From NCBI RefSeq assembly GCF_000143535.2, contig NC_037318.1, positions 1,798,001 to 1,862,000 on the forward strand: a stretch of 64,000 nucleotides of DNA, in the 5' to 3' direction. The DNA is from Botrytis cinerea B05.10. Its lineage: Eukaryota; Ascomycota; Leotiomycetes; Helotiales; Sclerotiniaceae. A model generated the notes under the pieces. That model was not told the origin of the DNA. It saw nothing but the letters and a program-made list of their open reading frames with translations, and searched no databases. Both the position numbers and the translations under genes were made by a program. Every line of letters starts with the position of its first letter. Position 1 is the first letter of the stretch. Positions 12,445 to 24,913 of this stretch are shown here, piece by piece.

Positions 12445-13925
12445 TGAAAATAATTTACGGAGCATAGGCGTTATTAGACTACAAATGGGTTCATGGAGGC
12501 ATGCAAATACCAAGGACATTTGTGGTGGGAAATATGGAAATGGTTGAGATTGAAACTGGCTCCTGTACAACTGAAGAAACGAAATTATGACTTGAAACCT
12601 CGTTCGTTCCACTGCAGCCAGCAGCCTTAGCATCAAAGTGGCCAAATGAAACGTCAGCCACCACTTCGAGTATAATAAACTTTATCATATATATTGGATC
12701 GAGATTGTGGTAAACTTTAAAACCACTGCGTAGCTATTTCAAAGAAAATACATATGAATAGGTACATCTAAAGGCGGAGATGTAATGATGAGTATATTTA
12801 CGAGATTACTAATCTTCGTAACCGGCCATGCAGATGCAGATCTTATTCCGGCTCACCCTAACGAACTCTATTATACATCCCGTTATGCCATCCGCGATGG
12901 CAAAAATAGAGGAAGATCTGTACAACAAACTAAGTTGGTACAATATGCGCATACGTTTATAAACGTATCTATATTATGTGTATGATTGATAGGCTTCGGT
13001 TGAAAGGAAGAACTGAGCCATTAAGTTGCCTACTCAAATGAAATTGTTCGTCAAAAACACCTACCGAAACTTCAATACATGACGGTGAATTCAAATTCGA
13101 TCCGGTTGTAGACGGGTATATGAAATGTAACAAATCATATACTTATTATTAGAAAGATATTTATCCAACTTTAAATATATAATGACGATTATCTGGTTTG
13201 AAATTGCATGTTGAGAAGGAGGAAATCCCAGTGTCTCGGCTGGAAACGAGTTCGGGTATTGGATGTGCGGGATCTTGAATATGAGGGGTCGTCATACGAG
13301 AGAAATCTTGTTTGATGCCAAGGTTATATGTGAGCAACATATACCGAGGCACCTAAGCAGATCTGTGGACTTATACTTGTCACTTGTATTAAAGTTTGAG
13401 ACTGTTTGGAGGGATATCGATGCAGCGTCGTAGGGCTGGGGTATCTAGATACAATGAACGAACGGAAAATACCAAATGTTTGTATCACGTGCTGACGCGA
13501 CGGGAACCTCCGCAGTTTTGAAGACACCGCGCTTTCTGATCTTGTCTGAATAGGACGGAGCTGGTCGGGGCAGACAACTATATCATGGATTGGAGAGGAT
13601 GAAAGGCGAAACATGGGGAGAGAGATAATGATAATGATAAGTGGTTCGGTTTAGAAATGTATGTTTTAACCGCAGTATTGAACGATGTTATAACCGCGAC
13701 GAAAAGCCGTACCAAAACTCGAAACGCGTCAATCTACTTCGAATTCTATTTCATGAATGAATTGTTGATGGATTAACATTGTTTCTTTGAATTCTCATCA
13801 TCAATTCATTAAATCATTTTCACCAACTTTAATTTGAGATCCTCTTTCATAAGCAATACAGTTGGAGCCTTTCGGTATAAACAACATCAACGAGATCTTA
13901 GATTGCATTCCAGCAGGATCCTATT
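12445..13925. other. Gene-free spacer upstream of the SNF2 gene
   Basis: About 1.5 kb. Two minus-strand open frames (about 13161-13614) show no domain and no convincing splice continuity. The final 200 bp are AT-rich and probably promoter and 5' UTR. Confidence 0.45.
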
Positions 13926-16900
13926 ATGGCTCGCGCTTCGCATAACGAGGATGAGGTGAGCACAGAAGATGAGGAGTTTGAGCGGAGACCCGATAAGGTA
14001 AAGGCGCTACTTGCAGATGGTGGGTTGATCAAAAGTGTTTCCAATACATGTACATGCACTAATTATTCTTCAGAGGTCCCTTCAATCTCTGACGACGAGG
14101 ATGATAACGAATCCGAACAGAAACCCTCCAATGTCGACAAGAAAGGCAAACGCAAAGCTCTCGAGCAAGTGGAATGGTCGGACGATGATGAAGACCAAAA
14201 CCCTTACGAAAAATTTAAGAAGAGAAAGTCCGAGAAACGCAAGAAGCTGAATGCACAAAAGAAACGAATGAAGGAGCGAGCAAAAGATGCAAAGCAGGCG
14301 AAGGAGAAGGGAGGCTCGTCCAAAGCAAATGAGAAAGTATGGGGCGACGATTCAGATTACGAGATGGACGATGAAATCCCCGAATATTTACAAATCAGAA
14401 GGAAGGAATTTGATACGAATTTAGAAGAATTGAAGAGCGCTGGCCTCCAGCTTCCCCCTGACTATTCCGATATATACTTTTCAGATGATGAGAGATTGGC
14501 AGATCTTGAAGAACGACCGGATTTTCCTAGTACTGTGGAACCATCAAGACTCTATGCAGATATCAATATGGAGTTATCTAATGGTGTCATACCAGCATCC
14601 ATTGCACAGTATCTTCGAGACTATCAGGTTGACGGAGTCAAATTTCTCCATGAAAAGTTTGTCTACCAGAAAGGAGGTATTTTAGGGGACGATATGGGAT
14701 TGGGTAAGACCGTACAAGTGGCTGCTTTCCTGACTGCTGCGTTTGGCAAGACAGGAGACGAGCGAGATGGAAAGCGTATGCGAAAAGTGAAGAATGCCGA
14801 CGAAACACGATGGTATCCTCGAGTACTGATTGTTTGTCCTGGTTCTCTGATTCAGAATTGGAAGAATGAACTGACGAGATGGGGATGGTGGCATGTTGAG
14901 AAATTTCATGGAGATGTGAAGGAGAAAGAATTCGTACTTCGGAGTGCGCAATCTGGCCGGGTCGAGATTGTCATCACTACATATGCAACATACAAGAATC
15001 ATAAGGATGCCCTGAATACTATTTCTTGGGATTGTGTTGTGGCTGATGAATGTCATCAACTCAAGGAACGGACATCTCTTACGACGCAAGCAATGAATGA
15101 AATAAATGCACTGTGTCGTATTGGACTTACAGGGACTGCTATTCAGAACAAGTACGAAGAACTTTGGACGCTGCTTAACTGGTGCTCGCCTGGTAAGGTT
15201 GGTCCGTTGGCTACTTGGGTTTCGACCATCTCAGAACCTCTACGGATCGGACAAAGTCACGACTCCACCAATCAACAGGTGAAGCGGGCTAGGGAGACTG
15301 CGAAGAGGTTGGTTAATAATCTTATGCCCCATTTTTTTTTACGGAGGATGAAGACTTTGATCGCTCATCAGCTTCCGAGGAAGACGGATCGATTGTTACC
15401 ATGTCCGCTTACCGATCTTCAACGAGAAGCATACGAGAGGTTCCTTGAAAGTGATGTCGTACAATTTGTCAGAAATCATGGCGAGCCATGCGATTGTGGA
15501 AATGGTAAAAAATTAACGCGTGGCGGCTGTTGTTATTCTAAGATACCTGGTACCAACACGAAATGGCAGGCTATGGTATTTCCTATCATGACCACACTTC
15601 AGAAGTTATCGAACCACCTGGCTCTTCTCCTGCCTAATGACGGGGATCCTAGGGAGAAGCAAGAACGAGATCTAGAATTCCTTCAATTGATGCTACCCGA
15701 TAGATGGGAGGAACTATACAAAGCTCGAGATTCGATTGCGAATCTGTCAAACCCCGAGTTTTGTGGAAAGTGGAAAGTGTTGAGGAAGTTATTGAAACAT
15801 TGGCACGAGGAAGGAGATAAGGTTTTGATCTTTTCTCATAGTGTCAAGCTATTGAGAATGCTTCAACATTTGTTCCAAAGTACTAGCTACAATGTTAGCT
15901 TCCTTAGCGGCGAAATGAAGTATGAAGATCGTCAGGATACGGTAGATGATTTCAATTCTGATCCCAATCAGTTCATCTTCTTGATCTCAACTAAGGCTGG
16001 AGGTACATTTGATTTTTCCACTTCATGATTTTCCATGTTGCATGTCTTCTCAGATATTTTATTACCAAAATTGGTCCTTTTTAATACTGACTATGTCTGA
16101 TAGGTGTTGGCTTGAATATTACCAGTGCTAATAAAGTAAGTCTCGTTCATCAACACACACCCCAGCATTGACTAAGCTTACAGGTTGTTATCTTTGATCC
16201 TAATTGGAACCCAAGTTATGATCTGCAAGCCCAAGATCGAGCCTACAGAATAGGTCAGCACCGGGATGTCGATTCGTTTCGGCTAGTCTCCGCTGGAACC
16301 ATAGAAGAAGTTGTATATGCCCGCCAAATATACAAGCAGCAGCAAGCTAACATCGGATACAATGCTTCAAAGGAGCGTCGTTATTTTAAGGGTGTACAAA
16401 ATGCTGCTAGCCAAAAGGGAGAGATCTTCGGATTAGATAATCTATTATCTTTCCACGCAGATGAGATTCTACTTCGAGATATCGTCAATAAAACTAACAT
16501 CGCGGAGACGAAAGCAGGAGTCGCCATGGCCAGTTTTGATGTGCAAGCAGCACTTGACGATGATGATAACCCTCTTCGCGCAGATGATGATGATCCCAAT
16601 GGCGCCATGAGTCAACTTGCCGCTCTGATAACCGAAAATGAAGACATCAAGCGCAAAAAGAAACCAACTCCAAAATCTGATCCCATAGCCGCAATTCTAG
16701 CCTCGGCGGGCGTGGAATACACGCACGAAAACTCAGAAGTAGTCGGCTCGTCAAAAGTAGAAGAAAGATTAAGTCGTCGAGCAGAGGAAACAGGTGGTGA
16801 AATTGGATATGGCGAAGAATTACTCTTCGGGCCCATCTCAAGACAAGCGGGAAATGGAAACATACGTTATGAATTTCATCCCCCGGAGGATGTCATGAAG

Positions 16901-17152
16901 AGACAGTTCTGTACAATGGCGAAAACGTTTGGGTTTTCTAGTGCGACAGAATTCGCTTTTGTGGTGGAAGGATGGACGCAGAAACAGAGGACGGATTGTT
17001 TGGAGAGATTCTATTTGAAGAGGAGAGAGAGGTTGGAGGAGCTAGATAAGGAGAAGGCGGAGAAGGAGAATGCCGAGAGAATGGAAAGGGCGAGAGAGCA
17101 GGCAAAGGCTGAGATGGAGGGAGAGACGGAAAGTGATAATGATGAATTATGA
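13926..17152 (+). CDS. SNF2-family DNA-dependent ATPase, ERCC6L2/Rad26-like
   Basis: Exons 13926-16002, 16104-16135 and 16184-17152 give 1025 residues. A 39-nt segment at 14035-14073 has GT...CACTAATT...CAG features and a length divisible by three, so it may be a further intron (1012 residues). Order: acidic, Lys-rich N-terminus; Walker A GDDMGLGKTVQ near residue 254; Walker B DECH at 374-377 (DEAH or DEGH is usual); LTGTAIQN; a Cys-rich insert (CDCGNGKKLTRGGCCYSK); then helicase C with STKAGGVGLNITSANK built across two introns and QAQDRAYRIGQ near 718. After the motor is a conserved tail (PPEDVMKRQFCTMAKTFGF) and a charged coiled-coil end. Relatives remodel nucleoprotein in transcription-coupled or double-strand-break repair; the exact orthology is inference. 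Confidence 0.92.
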
Positions 17153-18939
17153 TGATACCCCTATTTGGAGTTTGAAGTAAGAGGAATGGCCGTTGATTCT
17201 TTACGGTCTAAGTCTTGACTTAGTGTACTTAAAATAATTAGATTCGTGGGCTTTGAATCTTTAGTTTCGATTTGAATGCCCGATAACAATCCCATAGAAC
17301 GAATAATACACACGCTTCATGTAACTTAGACTTTCGCACTAAATCCTATGATATATATATTGTGGCAGCCGGAATTTTTTATCTGCTCAAGTTAAAAATG
17401 TGGATTCTAGGGTCCTACCATAGAGATTCGATAGTAGCTTTCGCTCCGATACTCTGGCGGTGACAAGTAGAGCTCGGATGAAGAAATTAACAGGCTAGCT
17501 GTGCATATCATATAACTAGCCAGAACCTCGCCTCGGCTTAAATATTCCTCGGTACCATACCATAATACCCGCACCCAAAACCCCCACTTCGAGATCATCT
17601 CGGCTACCAATTAGTAAATTGCTCTTTACGATTCTATCTTCAGCGGACTGACTTATAATAGATAGGTAAGCGAGCAAACAAATGTCTGAGTTTTGAATGG
17701 CCTAGGGCGCTATAGGATATTGACGTCAGAATCTATCCTTGGAATGATAGATACGTCTACGTCTGGATTTCTTTATCGAGTATTGTCATTTCTTCTCTCA
17801 AATTTGCATTTTGGTATTGAAAGAGAAGATCGCTCGCTCGAGTGCTGAATAATCGGTTTGGTTTGCAAATCGGCGGGATAAGCGCTAAATGTCTTTTCGA
17901 ATTCAATGGGCTCTGCAATATCCCGTGTTGATAGGTATTGTTGCACAAGGCATTCCATGAGCCGAGAATATTAGTGGTTGATGGGTATACGCATATGCGT
18001 GGAGGGTAGGGGTGTCAGGTTTCGAGGAAAAGTAATTCATGAGATTGGTTGGGTGAGTAGTTGGGAGATTCGCGGATAGTTTTTTTCTTTTCTTTAGGTG
18101 ATTGTTTAGAGAAGTATGAAGTTTTTAGAATTGGGAAAGTGAAAGGAAGGAAGGAGGGAAGGAAGGAAGCGGAGATGATTCGAGTCCATTCTGGGAAATG
18201 GAGGTTCAAATTAAGAACTGAGGATTGGTAATTGGAAACTTGAAGGAAAGGGATCGAAAAAAGAAAGATAAAGGGATTCGGGTGGTTGCGGGGATCAGCG
18301 ACCGATTTTGAAAAGAGGAGATCATATTGAGCAATTAAGATGAAAGTTAGAAGGAAGGGTTTGCGGGGTAGTATTGAAGATGAAATTAGGGTATAGCGGC
18401 CAGTCGGAAGCTCCAATGAATTAGGGGTCCAGGGATATTATATGAGAAGCTAGGAATTATAATGGTGTAGCGGATATGAGCAGGTACGAGGAATGATAGG
18501 ATTCGAAGATTTGTTGAAGTATGCATCGAAGAGAAATGCTTGTATGGCGTGTTGTCGATACATATATGGTTGATGGACGGATACCTTGCTGTAAAATTGG
18601 AGGTAGGTGTTTCTGGAAATCAGCGATACCAATGGAGATTGGTATGTATCGCACCTCTGGCGGAGAAGAAAAAGAAACCTGAGTGGCGTGGATTGGGTTA
18701 ACGATTGGATTACTATTGGTGGTCGAATTGGTTGATAGGTAAGAGGGCAGTTTATCTCCAAAACAATCCGGAGATAAGGTGCACACTATGGATAGATGCA
18801 CTTGCTCTGGCTGTTGGTCCATGGTGTATAAAATCAGATGTGCCACAACTTAATCTTTTCTTCTTCTTCAATTGGACTTCTTTAGTTTCCTCACTGACCC
18901 TCCGTACAATGCGTATAGACAAAGAGGCAAATTTGCTTG
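17153..18939. other. Gene-free spacer
   Basis: About 1.8 kb after the SNF2 stop. Minus-strand open frames at 17757-18846 are low-information Ser/Pro/Leu strings over a purine-rich plus strand (for example GGAAGGAAGG near 18140-18170). No gene is supported. Confidence 0.5.
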
Positions 18940-20308
18940 ATGAGTTTCTATCTGACGACCAACGCGATAACTCAGATTTTCAAAAACAGTACCATCCTGA
19001 TTTCCAATAGTTCGACCTGTAATTCGACAATCAAAGGCTTTCAGATTCTATGTTCTTAGATGATTCAAATAATATGGAATTCTGAATTTGTTTCAGCTAT
19101 TGAGAGTTTGCGTTCGTCTGCCAGCTCGGACGGGCGCCCTGATAGTGTAAGTTGCGAGCTAAATATAGCATACACAGAGAGACTTTACTAGTCGCCATAT
19201 TCCATATGTCCATCAATTATTTGATCTCTGGCCATTTCAAGAAATGGCAGATGTACATTTTCGCTTCCATGATTTTGACAGGAGACATGAGCTTGAAGTT
19301 TATATTCAAGGGAATGTGGATGCCGGTGCTACAAGAGCAGAGATTGCAGGACTGAGGGTGGAAGTCAGGGGCATACAGGCCGAATTGCGGCAGAAAGAGC
19401 AGAGAATTATGAGACTAGGGGATGAAGTCGGAGAAATCAGGGGGGAAATGAGGGGTGTAGGAGAAGATCTGAGGACGATGAGAAGAGAGCTCTGGGAGAC
19501 TAGGGAAGAAATATTGAGGCTAAGAAATGAAGCCATGCAATATAGGGAAGACTTAAGAGGCTTAAGAGAGAATATTTTGGATATGGAAGGAGAGATTCTG
19601 AGGTTGAGGGGTGAAATAAGAAATGGTATCAGAGGGATGAGGGAAGAGGTTTTAGATTTCATGGATGAAGTTGAGAGGGGACAAAGTGAAAGATTGATAG
19701 TTGCCACGATGACTACCGAAAGATTGAGAAGAGAGGTTATGGAAGAATTGATTAGGAGAGATGCGAACAATTTTCAAATGGAGTTACGATTAATGGAGGG
19801 ATTAGCAAGGCGGGATGCAGAAAACATTCAAACGGAAGTGCGAATAATGGAAGAATTGGCGAGGAGGGATGAGTACAATATTCGAACGGAGCAGCGGCTG
19901 GTGGGAGAAGTTCAAGATCTCAAAATAAGGATCGCAGAAGGATCAGAGAGGGAAGACGAGTTGATAAACGATGTGGATGCTCTAAGGAGTAGGAATATGG
20001 AGAATGAACGAGCAGTGAGAGGTGAAATTGAAAGTCTGGGCAACAGGATGGATGCTCTGGCACTGGAGAATGAGGGGTTGACGGAAAGAATGACGTGGCT
20101 GGAAATGCCGGGGCCTGAAATTGAGGAAGACGTCGAGCCAGTAGGTGATCAGGCAGTCAATGATATCGTTGAGAAACAACACGATGTAGGAAAGCGAAAG
20201 AAACGTAAGAGAGAAAGATGCCAGTGGCCAATATTCTACACCGGAAGGAGGAAACATAGTATTGGGAAAAAGCTAGGTTTAATGATCGTGAAGTATGCAA
20301 TTACATGA
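18940..20308 (+). CDS. Coiled-coil protein with three tandem 18-residue repeats
   Basis: The certain part is one open frame from ATG 19244 to 20308 (354 residues), almost entirely Glu/Arg/Leu/Met heptads predicting a long coiled coil, ending in a basic tail (KRKKRKRERC) that could be a nuclear signal. Residues about 166-219 are three consecutive 18-residue repeats, each of the form MExLxRRDxxNxxxExRL. Coding probably extends upstream: in frame with 19244 lie RHIPYVHQLFDLWPFQE and, through possible splices, SIESLRSSASSDGRPDS and an ATG at 18940. The required intron before 19180 would be only about 31 nt, so the 5' end is uncertain. I do not recognise the family; it could be structural or organelle-associated. 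Confidence 0.6.
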
Positions 20309-22910
20309 TCATAGATTTGGTCATGGTATGTGACTGAATGGAAGGGGAAGATTTTCACAAGAACCTCTTGGTACTATCCAAGAGATATTCTCGAAGAAAG
20401 CTTATATTCAAGTCGGCTCTGCGTCGTAGAGCTGACCATGAAGCACAGAAACCTGCAGGCTTGCCATTGGACTATCTAAGGATCAAAATCATAGTCTGAT
20501 AGTGAGACAAACATGATCTTTACTTTTGTATTGTATTAGATATCCAAGGCCTTTCGAACTTGTTAGGGCTCTCGATTGATCAAAAAGGCTTTGACTGTTC
20601 AAGAGTCTTCAATCATTCCAAGATGTTTGGTTTCAATCGCTTCAGATACGCTTGCAAGATCATCCTCAAAAATATGATTCCCAACATCAAGTAGGAAGAT
20701 AGCCAGACCAACTTACCAGGGTCTCCAGGCATGCTTTCAGTAATACTCTTGGTACTCTCCACCATTACCGGCCATCGCGGCGATAGACAAAAATTTCCAT
20801 CACGTCACTTCTCAGTATTTGCATCCACTCGGATATCTCATGTTCAAGATTATTTGCACTTGCCAGGCCATTTCGTACTCGGTCAATCATTCAATCAATG
20901 CGACCATGACGAAATCTTATTTCCACAATGAACCATCTAGATATCGACGTCCCAGTTCGGATCCTTTGCGAGACGATCTGCATTTCTGTTTGAAGTACTG
21001 ATAGAAAGTTTCATTGGTTATTCACACGAAGGTTCGAAGCAGCTCCTGCTATGTAACAATAAGAGGGAACAATTGGTCGGCCCGACTATAACGCCGTGGT
21101 TTGGAGAGTATGATATGATGATTGATTGCATCACGGCTTTCCAACAAGCAGAGGAGAAAAAAGGAGGCAAAATCAAAAAGAATTTCAATCTAAAGAGATA
21201 TCTATGAATACAGAAATCGCTGAGTACAAAAATATGCCGTGGAAATATCATATATGACCATGGCCATGCAATCGTTTGGATTTGCGCCACTGGAACAAAG
21301 CCAAGACAAACAAATTCAGGGTAGGTTCTTGTATAGACTTCAAAGGACTCTTTACCTGTGAAACTGGCAATACAGGAGTGAGCAATGGTCTTGCAGAGCC
21401 ATACCACAACCTCCAAGTTAATGGAGCGAAGCAAGGGGTCGAATAACTGCACAATTTTCGGGCCGATGATATATGCGCCAAGTATGTCAAGTTTTGAAAT
21501 CCATGAAAGACGCCCTTCTCGGCGTCAGCCATGTGCGGCGGGGGTTTTCACCCTCAGTACATAATCGTTGTGTATATTGGATAGGTTTTGGCTGGGATTC
21601 CAAGGAAACCCTCGCCACCCGTTCTGAACACAGCATGCATGTGATATATGCAATGAAGGTACGACTGAGAATTCATGTACCTTTTTCATTGTTTCTGCAC
21701 CATTTTCCATTTGGAGCATGTAAGATACCGTTGTCGACTTCACAAATGAACATTGGCTACACGTGGTTGAATTTAGGTTATCTTAGCGCCGTTTGTGCCG
21801 AGGACAAGCTCTCCTCTCGTTAGAAAACTCTCCACATTCCTATAAAATTGGCCACGACACCTCGATTCACCTCAAATTCTTACCGTATCTCATACAGTCA
21901 TGTTCACCTGACGGACCGAATTCTGACAGCTAAGAATGTCAATTACACGTTCCATTATGGCCCAGCAATTGTGATGAAGATGATCCAAGTTGTTGGGATG
22001 AGATCCATTCATCCCATTTGATATTAACTTTAAATATCATGAGTTCCAAGAAACTTTCCAATTGACGAAGTCACACGACAGAAAGAACTCAACCGAAAAT
22101 GGTTTCTCGAGACTCGAGCTGCATGGAAAATTTGATACGATTCACTGTAATTGGACGTTATCTTCTTACCCCAGAAAGTAGCTTGAGACTTTCCGATGAA
22201 TAGCCTCCCTTCCCCGCAATTGGTTGTGGAGGGTATCGATGCTTTCGAGGGCTTCAGCTTGCATTTTATGACTTCTTAATGGCTAGAGATGTCATTAGAG
22301 TTCGAAGATCCTTGTAAGAAGTCTTGGATATGATGAACATTATTCTTAAACCCACTACACATACTGTTCTTGACATATGTAACATTACTATTCCGTACGT
22401 AATTTGGCCAAGACTCCAAATCACCCCAGATTTGATATTGATACTTGGGTGTGGTCTCATTAGTTTTGAGATTCATTTTGTTTTGATATTGCTCATTGCC
22501 TTAATTTCTTTTCCGCCACATATACAGTGAGTAGGTACTTGGGTACTTCGTATGCAAGCCTTGGAGCTTTTCTTCTAAACATCCAATCATCTGTTTTACA
22601 TGCCGAATCAGTGAATCCCTTGCTCATCGTATGGTACTTTCCCTACGGAAATTATCCAGTTAATCCCTTTTAGATGCGAAACGTATCAAATAAACTCATT
22701 CATAGAATCGTGCCTGCCTACCCCTCTACATAAACAAGACCCTCTTCCTTTCACCTCGCACATTTTAGATTCATACACAACATTAATTCCATACCAATTT
22801 TCCTCTTAATTCATATTCTCCTAAGGAATTATTTTTGCATACACTACACTATATTCATTCTTTTATCCATCTTTGTTGCTTAATCTCTAATAAGAATATT
22901 AATCAACAAG
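20309..22910. other. Gene-free AT-rich spacer
   Basis: About 2.6 kb of AT-rich sequence with short overlapping open frames on both strands (around 20731, 21018-21823 and 22266-22530), none with a domain or coherent splice set. The final 250 bp before 22911 are C/T-rich, as is common just upstream of fungal start codons, so this is likely the hexose transporter promoter and 5' UTR. Confidence 0.5.
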
Positions 22911-24913
22911 ATGGGCATCTCAATTGTCAAGCCCGCGGGCGTTCCAGGTAGATCATGGCCAGCAGTAAGTGTCTAGGTACCTACATGGTGTATTAGAAGA
23001 CAATTAACATTTTGATTAGATCGTCATCGGTTGTTTCGTTGCATTTGGTGGTCTCCTTTTTGGTTATGATACAGGTACTATTGGTGGTATTCTGGCCATG
23101 GAGTAAGTTGTTGCCATTGTCACCGATGCGATTTCAATTTAAAGCACCTTCTTACTAACAATTTGTTCTAGCTATTGGCGCAAAGAATTCTCTACTGGTT
23201 ACGTCAATCCGAATGATAAAATTCTCGATGTTTCCCCATCCCAATCTGCAGCCGTCGTCTCCATTCTATCCGCTGGCACTTTCTTCGGTGCACTCACTGC
23301 AGCTCCTCTTGCGGACTTGTTTGGTCGACGTCTTGCTCTGCTGTTATCTGCTGGTATTGTCTTCAATTTTGGTGTTGTCTTACAAACTGCTTCTACTGCG
23401 TTGCCAATGTTCATTGCCGGTCGTTTCTTTGCTGGTTTTGGAGTTGGTCTCATCTCTGCTTTGAGTAAGTATTTTCATGTCATCTTGTCATAATCTGATG
23501 CATTATCAATCAATCCCACTACATAAAAATTAAAGCATCAAACTAATACTGTCTTTCCCAGTTCCACTTTATCAATCCGAGACGGCGCCTAAATGGATTC
23601 GCGGTGTCATTGTTGGATGTTACCAGTTAGCTATTACAATTGGTCTTCTCCTTGCAGCTGTTGTTGATAACGCTACACAACACCGAAATGATACTGGATC
23701 ATACAGGATTCCCATTGCAGTTCAATTCCTTTGGGTAAGTCACTTCATTCCGAGTCTACTTGTACTTCACTAATATCTTTCAAGGCTATTATCTTAGTCA
23801 TCGGATTATTGTTTTTGCCTGAAACCCCTCGCTACTTGATCAAGTGCGGAAATCATCCAAAGGCCGCTCAATCGCTCGCTAAGCTTCGCCGCCTGCCCCA
23901 TGATGATCCATACATTATTGAAGAATTAGCTGAGATTCAAGCAAATCATGACTATGAACTCAGACTCGGCAAATCTTCTTCTTATCTTGATTGTTTCAGA
24001 GGTGGTATGGCTAAGAGACTTGCAACCGGATGTCTTCTCCAAGCTTTGCAACAACTTACCGGTGTTAATTTCATCTTTTGTAAGTGCAATTCTGCAAATA
24101 AAATTATGTATGGAACACTATTAATAACAACACATAGACTACGGTACTCAATACTTCAAGAACTCTGGAATCAGCAATGCCTTTGTCATTCAGATGATTA
24201 CCAGTGCCGTCAACGTTTCATCTACTCTTCCCGGTTTATACGGCATTGAAAAATTTGGTCGTCGTCCACTTCTCTTATGGGGTGCCGTAGGAATGTGTAT
24301 CAGTCAACTTCTCGTTGCCGTCCTGGGTACCGTCACCACTGGACAAAATCCGGATGGATCCGTATTCGCCAAAAACCTTGCTGGACAAAAAGCTTCCATC
24401 GCTTTCATCTGCATCTACATTTTCTTCTTTGCATCCACCTGGGGCCCTCTCGCATGGGTTGTCTGCGGAGAGATATTCCCTCTCAAAGTCCGCGCTAAGG
24501 CTCTCTCCATGTCGGTCGCCACCAACTGGCTCCTCAACTGGGCAATTGCATATTCCACCCCCTATCTCGTCAACTACGGCGAAGGAAACGCTAATCTCCA
24601 ATCCAAAATTTTCTTCATCTGGTTCGCGTGCTGCTTTGTATGCATCGCCTTTGTGTACTTTATGATTTATGAAACCAAGGGTTTGACACTCGAGCAAATC
24701 GATGAATTGTATGAGAGCAAGACCAGCGCTAAGAATTCCGTGCACTGGAAACCCAGCAAACATTTTGTCGATTTGGTCGATGGTCATGAGAATGGAGGGG
24801 TTTTGGTGGATGAGAAGACGGATGAGAAGACTTCTGCGTCGCATAGTGCTCATTCTCCTGCTCGGCATGCGGAATCGGGTCATGATAATGCGGTTGCGTC
24901 GGGTCATGAGTAG
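22911..24913 (+). CDS. MFS hexose transporter (sugar porter family)
   Basis: Six exons, 22911-22964, 23020-23102, 23172-23464, 23562-23734, 23785-24079 and 24138-24913, join in frame to 557 residues. All introns are GT-AG and 50-100 nt. Sugar-porter marks appear in order: GGLLFGYDTGTIGGIL in helix 1, DLFGRR after helix 2, GRFFAGFGVGLISALIPLYQSE, PETPRYLIK closing the first half, QQLTGVNFIFYYG in helix 7, GRRPLLLWG, and YETKGLTLEQIDELYE at the end. It imports glucose or related hexoses at the plasma membrane, probably by proton symport. The C-terminal tail is long, hydrophilic and His/Ser/Asp-rich (SHSAHSPARHAESGHD), but not long enough to argue for a Snf3/Rgt2-type sensor. Confidence 0.94.

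Noticed and set aside
17757..18846. Series of minus-strand frames of 60-130 codons
   Set aside because: Low-complexity content on a purine-rich strand and no splice continuity.
21018..21823. Overlapping open frames on both strands in the 20-23 kb spacer
   Set aside because: Both-strand openness and lack of domains point to chance; no coherent exon set.
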